64,000 nt of DNA from an uncultured Collinsella sp. (GTDB taxonomy: Bacteria; Actinomycetota; Coriobacteriia; Coriobacteriales; Coriobacteriaceae), in the NCBI GenBank assembly GCA_900768435.1, contig CAAGCW010000015.1, forward strand, positions 1-64,000, given 5' to 3'. This document shows, piece by piece, positions 15,441 through 24,052 of the stretch. The position numbers were made by a program, and so were the translations under genes. Numbering within the stretch: position 1 is the stretch's first letter; every line of letters begins with the position of its first letter. The notes below the pieces were generated by a model. That model had not been told where the DNA came from, did not search any database, and was given only the letters and a program-made list of their open reading frames with translations.

Positions 15441-15869
15441 ATGTCCAACCAGGGCAAGAAGGTCAAGACTCATTATCGCGGCACGCTCGACGACGGCACG
15501 CAATTCGATAGCTCCTACGATCGCGGCGAGCCGCTGGAGTTCACCTGCGGCGCCGGTCAGATGATCAAGGGCTTCGATGCCGCTGTTGTCGACATGCAGG
15601 TGGGCGAGAAGAAGACCGTGCACATCCCGGCCGCCGATGCCTACGGCGAGCACAACCCCGAGATGGTTATTACCTTCCCGGCCGAACAGGTTCCCAACAT
15701 CGAGCAGATCGAGAAGGGCATGAAGCTCTTCCTGTCCACGCCGAGCGGTATGCCCGTCCCCGCCGTCGTCATCGACGTGACGCCCGAGGCTGTGACGCTC
15801 GACGCCAACCACGAGCTGGCCGGCAAGGACCTCAACTTTGATATCGAGCTCGTCGAGGTCGAGGGCTAG
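15441..15869 (+). CDS. slyD: FKBP-type peptidyl-prolyl isomerase, SlyD-like
   Basis: 142 residues. An FKBP domain is split by the insert-in-flap chaperone domain, and the C-terminus has the SlyD hallmark DANHELAGKDLNF. The histidine/cysteine-rich nickel-binding tail of E. coli SlyD is absent. GGAGG lies 8 bp before ATG 15441. The next gene, a UreE-like protein, starts 3 bp after its stop, suggesting both work in nickel handling or folding of a metalloenzyme. Confidence 0.9.
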   Translation: MSNQGKKVKTHYRGTLDDGTQFDSSYDRGEPLEFTCGAGQMIKGFDAAVVDMQVGEKKTVHIPAADAYGEHNPEMVITFPAEQVPNIEQIEKGMKLFLSTPSGMPVPAVVIDVTPEAVTLDANHELAGKDLNFDIELVEVEG

Positions 15870-15872
15870 AGT

Positions 15873-16451
15873 ATGCCTGAACGCTTGGTTTCGACGACAT
15901 GCTTGGGAAATCTCAACGATCCGTCCTATGAACTCCTACTTCGCCGGGAGCTGGGCGGTGTCTTTGAAGTTGACGAGCTACTGCTCGATTGGGACCAGGC
16001 TGATGCCTGCGCGTTTGTGGGCGTGACGGAGCTGGGACGCACGATCGATGTTCGGCTGGATACTGCCGACGGCGGTCGTCTTGCCGATGGCGACGTGCTC
16101 GCCATTGACCGTTCGGGCATGGTGCCCGTGGCGGTTGTCGTGCGCCTGCGCAGCGCCGAGGTCTATTTGGTCGAAGTCGACCGCATGGATCCGATTGCAC
16201 TCGCGCATGCGTGCTGGGAGATCGGCAACATGCATGCGCCGCTCTTCCGGGGCGACTCGGACGAGCATACCGTGCGTATGTATACGCCGGTGCAGCCTGT
16301 TTTGGGCCGCATGCTTCGGGGTGTCGAGGGAGCTCGAATCTCGATCGTTTCGCGCGAGCTCGATGCGGGCCGACGCTTTGCGTCGAGCGCGGCCGATGTT
16401 GTCGTGAGCATGGCTCCGGACTTTACCATCGTTAAAAAGACGCGCGACTAA
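15873..16451 (+). CDS. UreE-like nickel metallochaperone candidate
   Basis: 192 residues. The C-terminal half fits the UreE metal-binding domain: an AEVYLVEVDRMDPIALAHAC strand-helix leads into WEIGNMHAPLF, where UreE has the nickel-binding histidine in GNRHxPL, and VLGRMLRGV follows. The N-terminal half resembles the UreE peptide-binding domain more loosely. It is cotranslated with SlyD, itself a nickel chaperone in E. coli. No urease or hydrogenase genes are in the window, so the client enzyme is unknown. The call rests on motif recognition only. Confidence 0.62.
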   Translation: MPERLVSTTCLGNLNDPSYELLLRRELGGVFEVDELLLDWDQADACAFVGVTELGRTIDVRLDTADGGRLADGDVLAIDRSGMVPVAVVVRLRSAEVYLVEVDRMDPIALAHACWEIGNMHAPLFRGDSDEHTVRMYTPVQPVLGRMLRGVEGARISIVSRELDAGRRFASSAADVVVSMAPDFTIVKKTRD

Positions 16452-16534
16452 GCGCGCGTATGCGCAAGACGGGCTTTGAGGGGTGACCGATCAAGGTCCG
16501 TCTTGCTGTTGATAGGAGGCTTTGGGGAAAGCAT

Positions 16535-17332
16535 ATGGGTCTTGAGGGAATCAAGCTGATTGCATGCGATTTGGACGGCACGTTGCTACATCCGGGGGAG
16601 CGCGAGCCGCGTTCCGAGGCCTTTGAGCTCATCGATGAGCTGCATCGTCGCGGTATCGTGTTTATGCCGGCGAGTGGCCGTCAATATGCGAGCCTGCGCC
16701 ATCTGTTTGCCCCGGTGGCCGATGAGCTCGCCTATGTATGCGAAAACGGAGCCCTGGTCATGAGCGAGGGGCGTGCCGTGGTCAAGCGTTCTATGGAGCG
16801 TGGCCTGGCCATGGATATCGCGAATGCCGTGGTTGCGTACCCCCATGCCGACATGACCCTTTCGTGCGAGGGACACCTCTACACCATGAGCGGCAACGAC
16901 GCGTTTGTTGACCACCTGCGTTATGAGGTCCATTGTGATGTGGCGGTAGTCGACCGTCCCGAAGACATTGACGAGGATGTCATTAAGATTGCCTTCCAGA
17001 CGCCCGAGGCGGAGCAGCCGGCGGCGCTGGAGTATTTTGTGCGTCGCTTTAGCGACCGGGTCGATGTGATGACGTCGGGAACCGAATGGACCGACTTTAT
17101 CGGCTTTGATTCGGGCAAGGGGTCCGCGCTTGCCGATTATGGTTGTGCGCTGGGGATCTCACCTAACGAAATGATGGCGTTTGGCGATAACGAAAACGAT
17201 CGCGACATGCTCAACGTGGTGGGCCATCCCTATCTGATGGAGAGCTGCAATCCCAGCATGCGCGGTGTCAATGACCGTGTCCGCTACGTGCGCACGGTCG
17301 AAGAGGAGCTGCGTCGTCTACTTGCTGAGTAG
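16535..17332 (+). CDS. HAD hydrolase, Cof subfamily (IIB)
   Basis: 265 residues with all HAD motifs: DLDGTLL (motif I), ASGR (II), and GDNENDRDM (IV). The large C2B cap is typical of Cof-type sugar-phosphate or flavin-precursor phosphatases. It stands alone, convergent with the Fur-family gene. The substrate cannot be assigned. Confidence 0.92.
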   Translation: MGLEGIKLIACDLDGTLLHPGEREPRSEAFELIDELHRRGIVFMPASGRQYASLRHLFAPVADELAYVCENGALVMSEGRAVVKRSMERGLAMDIANAVVAYPHADMTLSCEGHLYTMSGNDAFVDHLRYEVHCDVAVVDRPEDIDEDVIKIAFQTPEAEQPAALEYFVRRFSDRVDVMTSGTEWTDFIGFDSGKGSALADYGCALGISPNEMMAFGDNENDRDMLNVVGHPYLMESCNPSMRGVNDRVRYVRTVEEELRRLLAE

Positions 17333-17347
17333 GCATGTCCCAAAAAT

Positions 17348-17728
17348 CTACCTACAGTCGGGGCAGAGGCCCTCGAAGATGGTGTAGTGCGAGATGACGT
17401 TCCAGCCGATTTGTTCGGATGCCTTGGCGTCGAGCTGGGTGTCGAAGGGGAGCGGTACGTCGATGACGCGGCTGCACGAGGTGCAGATGATATGCGCATG
17501 CGGCTCGATGGTGCGATCGAAGCGGCTGCCGCCCGGCGTCTTGATGGAGAGGATTTCGCCGGCGTCGGCCAAGAGATTGAGATTGCGGTAGACTGTACCG
17601 CGGCTGATTTTGTCATCCTGCGCGCGCACGACGTTGTAGATTTCGTCGGCGGTGGGATGGTTATAGCTTTGGCGCACGGCGTCAAGAACCAGCTTTCGCT
17701 GCCTGGTATTCCTTCTTTGCACCGCCAT
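17348..17728 (-). CDS. Fur-family regulator, PerR-like
   Basis: 126 residues. A winged helix (residues about 8-75, with GTVYRNLNLL as recognition helix) precedes a dimerisation domain with HAH metal ligands and two zinc cysteine pairs, CTSC and CPDC. The short length and the arginine/aspartate pattern around the HxH motif favour PerR (peroxide sensing) over Fur. It is on the minus strand, 61 bp downstream of the acylphosphatase gene. No clear Fur/PerR box was found by eye. Confidence 0.85.
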   Translation of the reverse strand: MAVQRRNTRQRKLVLDAVRQSYNHPTADEIYNVVRAQDDKISRGTVYRNLNLLADAGEILSIKTPGGSRFDRTIEPHAHIICTSCSRVIDVPLPFDTQLDAKASEQIGWNVISHYTIFEGLCPDCR

Positions 17729-17789
17729 GCGCCTCGCCTCTTTTCTATTAACGGTCGTAGGTAAATGATACCGTATTTAGCACACAATA

Positions 17790-18200
17790 CTAATAACGAG
17801 GCGTGAAACCGTCTTCATTGGCAAGTGGGGCTCGAGCCTGGGCGTCTGCGAGGCGAAAACGCGTTCCCATGCGCTCGTAGGAGGCATGAAGCGCTTCGAG
17901 ATGAGATAGGATGTTTGCCGGAGCTCCCTGTATCTCCATCTCGACTGAGCCGTCTTCCATGTTACGCACCCAGCCGGTGAGCGCGCGTGCCTGCGCGAGG
18001 TTGGTGTTGGTAAAGCGAAAGCCAACGCCCTGGACTTGCCCCGCCCAGCGCAGGAAATAGCGCAGGGGAGTGTCTTGAGTGGCCTCGTCGCTTGCGAGCA
18101 CGGTAAGCCTGCGGCGCAGCTCGAGCTCGACGTTTGATGGTTTTTGAGGTTCTCGACTGCCGCCGGTGACGCTGGAGAAGAACGTATCGAAGAGGCCCAT
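17790..18200 (-). CDS. Acylphosphatase
   Basis: 136 residues. The C-terminal 90 residues are an acylphosphatase domain: GQVQGVGFRF carries the catalytic arginine loop, and GWVRNMEDGSVEMEIQG carries the catalytic asparagine. About 45 extra residues precede it. ATG 18200 starts 2 bp after the stop of the oxidoreductase gene, so the two are coupled. It hydrolyses acyl-phosphates; a link to the acyl-phosphate made at 4-6 kb is possible but not supported by position. Confidence 0.9.
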   Translation of the reverse strand: MGLFDTFFSSVTGGSREPQKPSNVELELRRRLTVLASDEATQDTPLRYFLRWAGQVQGVGFRFTNTNLAQARALTGWVRNMEDGSVEMEIQGAPANILSHLEALHASYERMGTRFRLADAQARAPLANEDGFTPRY

Positions 18201-18202
18201 CG

Positions 18203-19309
18203 CTATGCCTGCTTGCCTGCGTCGGCCGGGAAGGTTATGCCGGCCTGCTGGCGCACGGCATCCATAATGCGCAATGAGACGAGCGTGACATCGCGGTAGT
18301 GACCAAGTTCGTGACGTCCCGCCGGGGTCTCCCAAATCTCTTCCTTAACGTTATCGATGCCGCCGATGGCGGTGATAAAGTCTGTGAGTTCGTATTCCAT
18401 AGTGTTGCTCGATTTGGGCAGGTCGAGCACGCGGCCGTTGTCGCCCTGTTCGCGCGGTGCCTCGGTCGCCGAGCCGCGTACGACATCGCCGCGATAGTCG
18501 ATGCGGACGTTGCGGGGCGTGGACAGATGGTCGATCTGGATAGTGCCACGCTCGCCTTCGATCTGCGAGGACAGCAGGTCATTCGTTATTTTGGAGTGCG
18601 CGAGCTCGACGGAGATACGGCCACCGCCGTAGCTGGCGAGGATGGAACCGCAGCCGTCGATGGGGCCGTGCGTGAGCTGTCGCGTGGCGGGGTCGAGCAG
18701 AGTAGCCATGCTCGTAAGGCCGGAGGGCATGCCGAAAATCTCGACCATGGGCTCGACGGTGTAGACGCCAATGTCCATGAGGGAACCCGATGCCATATTG
18801 CAGTCGAAGATATTGGTGGCGCGTCCCGCGAGAATCTCGTTGTAGCGCGAGGAATATTTGCCAAAGCGCAATGAGGCGCGGCGGATGGGGGCGATCTCGC
18901 CTAGGGCGTCCTCGATGGCGTGGAAGGCGGGGTCGTGGAGGGGACGCATGGCCTCGAGGGCCACGACACCTGCTGCCTCGGCAGCGCGGAAGACTTCCAG
19001 CGCCTGCGCTTCGGTGGCGCAGAAGGGCTTCTCGACGATGACGTGCTTGCCACCGGCGATGCAGGCAAGGGCCTGCTCGTAGTGAAGTGCGTTAGGGCTG
19101 CCGATATAGACGGCGTCGACGTCGGCGGCTGCCGCGAGCTCATCGAGTGAAGTAAAGTTTCGCTCGCCACCGCGCTCGGCGGTAAAGGCGGCGCCGCGAT
19201 CTGCATCGCGTGAAAGCGTGCCCACAAACGCAGCTTGGTCGTTGGCGTTGACGACCTGGATAAAGTCGTCGGTGATCATGGATGTGCCGATGGTCGCTAT
19301 ACGCAGCAT
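18203..19309 (-). CDS. Gfo/Idh/MocA-family oxidoreductase
   Basis: 368 residues. An N-terminal NAD(P)-binding Rossmann fold (IATIGTSMITDDF) is followed by the family EKPF motif (HVIVEKPFCATEAQ), with the catalytic lysine, and a C-terminal alpha/beta domain. Most members oxidise or reduce sugars or polyols. It forms a two-gene unit with acylphosphatase. The substrate is unknown. Confidence 0.92.
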   Translation of the reverse strand: MLRIATIGTSMITDDFIQVVNANDQAAFVGTLSRDADRGAAFTAERGGERNFTSLDELAAAADVDAVYIGSPNALHYEQALACIAGGKHVIVEKPFCATEAQALEVFRAAEAAGVVALEAMRPLHDPAFHAIEDALGEIAPIRRASLRFGKYSSRYNEILAGRATNIFDCNMASGSLMDIGVYTVEPMVEIFGMPSGLTSMATLLDPATRQLTHGPIDGCGSILASYGGGRISVELAHSKITNDLLSSQIEGERGTIQIDHLSTPRNVRIDYRGDVVRGSATEAPREQGDNGRVLDLPKSSNTMEYELTDFITAIGGIDNVKEEIWETPAGRHELGHYRDVTLVSLRIMDAVRQQAGITFPADAGKQA

Positions 19310-19384
19310 GTATCCCCCTCGTGCCGTTCGGTTTACAGGATGAGTGTAGCGCGAGGAGGCAGGAAATAGCGTGCGAAAACGCCG

Positions 19385-19870
19385 TTACAGGTCGCTCTCG
19401 TTAAAGCCAGTGTCGATATCGAGGTTGCTGCCGTCGGCCGCCGTGGTGGCAAGTTCGTCGCAGCGCTCGTTGAGCTCATGGCCGGCGTGACCCTTAACCC
19501 AGATGAACTCAACCTTGTGTTTGCTTTTGGCGGTGAGTAGGCGCTCCCACAGATCGCGGTTCTTGACAGGCTGCTTGTTGGCGGTCTTCCAACCGCGTTT
19601 TTTCCATCCGTCAATCCAGTGCTTGTTGAAGGCGTTGACGACGTATTGCGAATCGGAATGGACTTCGACCTCGCAGGGGCGGTTGAGTGCCTCGAGCGCC
19701 ACGATAACCGCCATGAGTTCCATGCGGTTGTTGGTGGTCTTGGCGTAGCCGCGCGAAAGCTCGGAGGTAAAGGTCTTGCCGGCGGGGTTGGTGTATTTGA
19801 GCACGGCGCCGTAGCCGCCGCGTCCCGGATTTGATCGGGCCGAGCCGTCGGTATAGATGATGACCTTCAC
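19385..19870 (-). CDS. rnhA: Ribonuclease HI
   Basis: 161 residues. It cuts RNA in RNA-DNA hybrids. Catalytic acids are visible at D8 (YTDGS), E51 (NNRMEL) and D73 (HSDSQYV), and the fourth lies in NERCDELA. Length and order match RNase HI, with a short C-terminal tail beyond the core. It is a single gene on the minus strand. Confidence 0.96.
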   Translation of the reverse strand: MKVIIYTDGSARSNPGRGGYGAVLKYTNPAGKTFTSELSRGYAKTTNNRMELMAVIVALEALNRPCEVEVHSDSQYVVNAFNKHWIDGWKKRGWKTANKQPVKNRDLWERLLTAKSKHKVEFIWVKGHAGHELNERCDELATTAADGSNLDIDTGFNESDL

Positions 19871-19933
19871 GGGCTTCCTTTCGTTGAGTGCGTTTCATGT
19901 GAGTGACCATTGTAGCGCCATGCCCGCCGGGGG

Positions 19934-20872
19934 CTAGCAATCTATGATTTCTGCCCCGTCTTCCGACAGTTGGTTGGCATGGATGATGCGGTTGAGCTCG
20001 TCGAGGTATTGTTGCAAGAGGGGAGAGGGCTTGCGCTCGTCGTGCATGATATAGCCTACGTGCATCGTTGGGGCGTCTGCTAACGGGATCGATGCCATAC
20101 CCCATTGCATTTCATTGGAGAGGACGCCGGTCGACAGGGTGTAACCGTTCGACGTGATAAGTAAGTTGGTAAGTGTTCCGCGGTCCGAGATTCGTATGTT
20201 GCGGTCGCAAGGGATATAGCTAAAAGGTTCCTCGGCGTAATAGAAGGAGTTTGAGGTTCCCTGCTCAAAGCTGTAGCGCGTATAGGGCGTGAGGTCGGCA
20301 AGGGACAGCTGCGGGCGGCGTGCGAGCGGGTGGCGCTCGCTAACGAAGACGTGGACCGTCGCGTCGAATAGGGGGTGGAAGCTTGCGCGGGCATCGGCGA
20401 AGGCCTTCTGCAGAACGCGGGCGTTAAAGTCATCCAGATACAGAATGCCGATATCGCTGCGAAACGCACGGACGTCATCGATGATCTGCGATGTGGTGGT
20501 CTCGCGCATGATGAACTCGAACTTGCTGTCGCGGCAGCGCTCGACTACGTTGACAAAGGCCTCGACCGAAAAGGCGTAGTGCTGGGCGGAAATGGCGAGG
20601 CGGGCTTGCGGGGTGCCACCGTCCTCGTAGCGTGCCTCGAGCATGTCGGCCTGCTCTACGACCTGGCGCGCATAGCCCAAAAGCTCGGTGCCGTCGTTGG
20701 TGAGCGTGACGCCGCGGCTGGAGCGCGTAAAGATCTCCAGATGGAGCTCTTGTTCTAGGCTTTTGACGGCGTTTGAGATGTTGGACTGAGCGGTATAGAG
20801 GCGCTGAGCTGCGGCGTTGATTGAGCCGGACTCTGCCACGGCGATAAGAAAACGAAGCTGCTGGAGTGTCAT
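19934..20872 (-). CDS. LysR-family transcriptional regulator
   Basis: 312 residues. The N-terminal winged helix (TLQQLRFLIAVAESGSINAAA...) is typical, followed by a two-lobed effector domain. It is divergent from metY with a 275-bp gap. An ATAGCTAT palindrome at about 20890 and a nearby GATAAC/GTTA region fit T-N11-A LysR sites. By position it probably senses a sulfur-pathway metabolite and controls metY; this is inference. Confidence 0.9.
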   Translation of the reverse strand: MTLQQLRFLIAVAESGSINAAAQRLYTAQSNISNAVKSLEQELHLEIFTRSSRGVTLTNDGTELLGYARQVVEQADMLEARYEDGGTPQARLAISAQHYAFSVEAFVNVVERCRDSKFEFIMRETTTSQIIDDVRAFRSDIGILYLDDFNARVLQKAFADARASFHPLFDATVHVFVSERHPLARRPQLSLADLTPYTRYSFEQGTSNSFYYAEEPFSYIPCDRNIRISDRGTLTNLLITSNGYTLSTGVLSNEMQWGMASIPLADAPTMHVGYIMHDERKPSPLLQQYLDELNRIIHANQLSEDGAEIIDC

Positions 20873-21031
20873 CGGTGCCCGTCCTTTCGATAGCTATCTA
20901 AAAAACCGATAACAGGTTAGCGCTTTTAAGTGATTGACCGAGCGAAACAATGCTCGTACTATTCAAAACACACAAAGGCGGTAGGTAATTAAGCCGACCA
21001 CGGAACCGGGATGTCAAAAGGAGGACCGCAT

Positions 21032-21085
21032 ATGAACTGCTTACCAAGACGAATGCCGGGCTCCTGTTTGCGCCCGTCGGCGTGA
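21032..21085 (+). CDS. 17-residue leader peptide upstream of metY
   Basis: A short frame MNCLPRRMPGSCLRPSA with a perfect ribosome site (AAAAGGAGG, 21016-21024, 7 bp before ATG). It ends 62 bp before metY. It holds two cysteines and two methionines in 17 residues. Actinobacteria are known to place cysteine-containing upstream frames before sulfur genes as translational attenuators, and this may be such a leader. There is no clear terminator downstream; the effect could be on metY translation. Confidence 0.6.
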   Translation: MNCLPRRMPGSCLRPSA

Positions 21086-21147
21086 TCAGGAGACAGCGAC
21101 TTACTTCTCTCTTATTTATTTACTTTCGTTCGATCAAGGAGATCATC

Positions 21148-22458
21148 ATGAGCCAGTTCATCAACAACCCCGAGCACACCTTTGGTTTCGATACCCTGCA
21201 GCTTCATGTTGGCCAGGAGAGCGCCGACCCCGCATCCGACTCCCGCGCCGTGCCTATCTACCAGACCACGAGCTATGTGTTCCGCAACTCCCAGCACGCC
21301 GCCGATCGCTTTGGTCTTGCCGACGCCGGTAACATCTACGGGCGTCTGACCAACTCCACCCAGGGCGTCTTTGAGGACCGTATCGCCGCGCTCGAGGGTG
21401 GCGTGGCCGGTCTTGCCGTCGCCTCCGGTGCCGCTGCCATCACCTATACCCTGCAGGCTCTTGCCCAGGCTGGTGACCACGTGGTGGCTCAGAAGACCAT
21501 CTACGGCGGTTCCTACAACCTGCTCGAGCATACGCTCTCCCAGTTTGGCGTCGAGACCACGTTTGTCGATGCCCACAACCTGGAAGAGGTTGAGGGTGCC
21601 ATCAAGGACAACACCACGGTCATCTATCTCGAGACGCTCGGCAACCCCAACTCTGACATCCCCAACATCGACGCCATCTCCGAGATCGCCAAGAAGCACG
21701 GTCTGCCGGTTGTCGTCGACAACACTTTCGGCACCCCGTATCTGTTCCGTCCGCTGGAGCATGGCGCCAACATCGTTGTCCACTCCGCAACCAAGTTCAT
21801 CGGCGGCCACGGCACCTCGCTGGGCGGTGTAATCGTCGACGGCGGTAACTTCGATTGGAAGGCGAGCGGAAAGTACGCCCAGATCGCTGAGCCCAACCCC
21901 TCCTACCATGGCGTCTCGTTTGCCGAGGCTGCCGGTCCCGCCGCCTTCGCAACCTATGTCCGCGCCATCCTGCTGCGTGACGAGGGTGCCTGCATCAGCC
22001 CGTTCAACGCCTGGGTCCTGCTCCAGGGCACCGAGACCCTGTCGCTGCGCGTTGACCGTCATGTCGAGAACACCAAGAAGGTCGTTGAGTTCCTTGCCGG
22101 CGACAGCCACGTTGCCAAGGTGAACCACCCGAGCCTGCCTGAGCACCCCGATCACGAGCTCTATCAGAAGTACTTCCCCAACGGCGGCGCTTCGATCTTC
22201 ACCTTTGAGATTAAGGGTGGCCAAGAGGCGGCCTGGAAGTTCATCGATCATCTGCAGGTGTTCTCGCTGCTCGCCAACGTGGCCGACGTCAAGTCGCTCG
22301 TCGTGCACCCGGCCACTACCACGCACTCCCAGCTCTCTGCCGAGGAGCTCGCCGAGCAGAACATCACGCCCTCCACGATCCGTCTTTCCATCGGTACCGA
22401 GAACGCCGAGGACATCATTTGGGATCTGAAGCAGGCCTTCGCCGTGCTGGACGAGTAA
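21148..22458 (+). CDS. metY: O-acetylhomoserine aminocarboxypropyltransferase (sulfhydrylase)
   Basis: 436 residues of the Cys/Met-metabolism PLP family. The PLP lysine is K216 in VHSATKFIGG, preceded by VVVDNTFGTPYLFRP. The length and the late insertion fit MetY (about 430 residues) rather than cystathionine enzymes (about 380-390). It makes homocysteine directly from O-acetylhomoserine and sulfide. AAGGAG lies 6 bp before ATG 21148. A leader peptide and a divergent LysR regulator sit upstream. Confidence 0.93.
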   Translation: MSQFINNPEHTFGFDTLQLHVGQESADPASDSRAVPIYQTTSYVFRNSQHAADRFGLADAGNIYGRLTNSTQGVFEDRIAALEGGVAGLAVASGAAAITYTLQALAQAGDHVVAQKTIYGGSYNLLEHTLSQFGVETTFVDAHNLEEVEGAIKDNTTVIYLETLGNPNSDIPNIDAISEIAKKHGLPVVVDNTFGTPYLFRPLEHGANIVVHSATKFIGGHGTSLGGVIVDGGNFDWKASGKYAQIAEPNPSYHGVSFAEAAGPAAFATYVRAILLRDEGACISPFNAWVLLQGTETLSLRVDRHVENTKKVVEFLAGDSHVAKVNHPSLPEHPDHELYQKYFPNGGASIFTFEIKGGQEAAWKFIDHLQVFSLLANVADVKSLVVHPATTTHSQLSAEELAEQNITPSTIRLSIGTENAEDIIWDLKQAFAVLDE

Positions 22459-22517
22459 GGCGACTTGTGCAAGGACCCCTTGCGACTCGATAGGTATAAC
22501 TGCATAAATGCCTGCTC

Positions 22518-22559
22518 AAGACGCCTACGCAAGCAATGGTTGCGCAGGCGTCTTTTTTG
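22518..22559 (+). terminator. Intrinsic terminator of metY
   Basis: A 15-bp stem with one mismatch (22518-22532 with 22540-22554), a 7-base loop and a TTTTTT run. The following 200 bp up to 22753 show no clear gene or riboswitch, only several CGCA repeats. Confidence 0.92.
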
Positions 22560-22769
22560 CATAGGAAGGGCGCTATTACAGGGTTTTTGGCATGCTTTAT
22601 GCATTTGAGTTGTGGAAAACTCCTGTTGAGAGGATGTGAGTTTTACGCAATTGACGTGCGCCTTTTGAGTAAAACCGCAGGTCGCGATTTGCTCGAGGTA
22701 CTATGCAGCGCGATCGAATCACACGCAGCTCAAACGCAGCAAAAACGCACTACGGAGGTTTCCAGCTAC

Positions 22770-23546
22770 ATGAGGATCGATTCACGAAAACCGAAAGCCG
22801 CTGCCCTTTCCGCCGCTCTGACCGTGGCACTTTTGGCAGGCGCCGGCGCAACTGATGCCCACGCGGCAACACTGTCCGATACGGTTGGATCTACGCCGTC
22901 CGAGGCGACGCTGGTACAGCCCGTTGATTATCGCGGCGATGGTTATGGTTCCATGCAGGAGTGGAACGCCTCGATGGAGGCCAAGCGCGATTCCCTTGAG
23001 ATGCGCGCTCAGATTATCCTAAACATGTATGGTGACTATGCCACCGATGACGAGCGCGCTGTGCTGCAGGGTTGTATCGACGATGCGGGTAGTCTGTTGA
23101 CGATGGGGGAGGTCGACACGAAGTCGACCGAGCTCGATGAGCTGCGCACTGCGCTTGAGAATGCCAAGCGCGAAGCGCTCGAGGCCGCCGCAGCCGAGGC
23201 CGAGGCCGCCGAGGCCGTTCAGGCTTCGTATTACAACGCCGGCTCCGGCTTGTCTTACACGTCTGCTGCGTATTACGCGAACGGCTCGGGTCTGACGCGC
23301 TCGAGCGGCGTCAATAACTATAACGGCCGCCGCGAGACTTATTACAGCAGCAACGTGTTGTATCACCACCGCACGGGCGAATGGACGCAGGATTCCGAGG
23401 GCTTTTGGCGCGATTCCGATGGCTACTACGTCGTTGCCGCGGGCGATAAGGCCCAAGGCTCCACGTTTACCGGTTCCAAGGGCGAGTGCAAGGTCTATGA
23501 CTCCGGCTGTGCTGCCGGAACCACCGACTACTATACCGGTTGGTAA
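22770..23546 (+). CDS. Secreted protein with C-terminal cell-wall-type module, function unknown
   Basis: 258 residues. A signal peptide (positively charged start, hydrophobic stretch to about residue 28, ending AHA-A) is followed by a helical region with an Ala/Glu-rich coiled-coil-like segment (about 125-155), then a Tyr/Ser/Gly-rich stretch and a C-terminal domain ending VYDSGCAAGTTDYYTGW with two cysteines. Similar ends occur on cell-wall proteins of Coriobacteriia in my recollection, but I cannot name the domain. GGAGGT lies 10 bp before ATG 22770; a long upstream in-frame extension was rejected. Confidence 0.7.
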   Translation: MRIDSRKPKAAALSAALTVALLAGAGATDAHAATLSDTVGSTPSEATLVQPVDYRGDGYGSMQEWNASMEAKRDSLEMRAQIILNMYGDYATDDERAVLQGCIDDAGSLLTMGEVDTKSTELDELRTALENAKREALEAAAAEAEAAEAVQASYYNAGSGLSYTSAAYYANGSGLTRSSGVNNYNGRRETYYSSNVLYHHRTGEWTQDSEGFWRDSDGYYVVAAGDKAQGSTFTGSKGECKVYDSGCAAGTTDYYTGW

Positions 23547-23737
23547 TCTGCCATCAGAGCAAAATAGGCACATGATGGGCGGGCGTCTTTGCTGAGCTTT
23601 TAGGCAACGTAAAGCCGCCCTTTCTTTATGTGCGTTTGAGTTAACAGAGCCCTTACCGTGGCGGTACGCTGGGCGTATGCATGCGGGGCACACTGGTTCA
23701 TGAGAAATAAGGTCTTTCTCGTGGAGGAAGTGGTCTC

Positions 23738-23944
23738 ATGAACGCTCGAGATATCGCTATCGCCGCCGTCGCATTGGTACTTGGCTGTCTTGGCCCTACA
23801 GCTGCGTTTGTCGCAGGCATGCAGGGCTCGTGCGGGGCTGCTCCTATTGTGGTCGGCGCGCTCATCGCAGCAGCGCTGCTGGGAAGTGCGGGCGTGACCC
23901 TTTGCCGCGATGACGAGGACGAGACGCCGCAGGTGCGGCGCTAG
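23738..23944 (+). CDS. Small membrane protein, function unknown
   Basis: 68 residues with two hydrophobic segments (about 6-27 and 36-56) and a short acidic tail. GGAGGAAG before the ATG supports translation. It stands alone, followed by a strong terminator. No family recognised. Confidence 0.55.
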   Translation: MNARDIAIAAVALVLGCLGPTAAFVAGMQGSCGAAPIVVGALIAAALLGSAGVTLCRDDEDETPQVRR

Positions 23945-23984
23945 CCGTTGTGAAGCTGGTTTTGCCCATAGATGAAGAAGGAAG

Positions 23985-24019
23985 CCGCCGCAAGGGGAGT
24001 GCCCTTTGCGGCGGTTTTT
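23985..24019 (+). terminator. Intrinsic terminator
   Basis: CCGCCGCAAGGG (23985-23996) pairs with 24002-24014 with one bulged base; TTTTT follows at 24015. It separates the small plus-strand gene from the convergent reductase gene. Confidence 0.9.
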
Positions 24020-24052
24020 GCTATTGAGACTGTTGGATGCGGTGCGGCGGCG

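Noticed and set aside
20940..21031. Possible SAM riboswitch upstream of metY
   Set aside because: Only short hairpins are seen; no SAM-I or SAM-II core motif could be matched. The leader peptide explains the spacing better.
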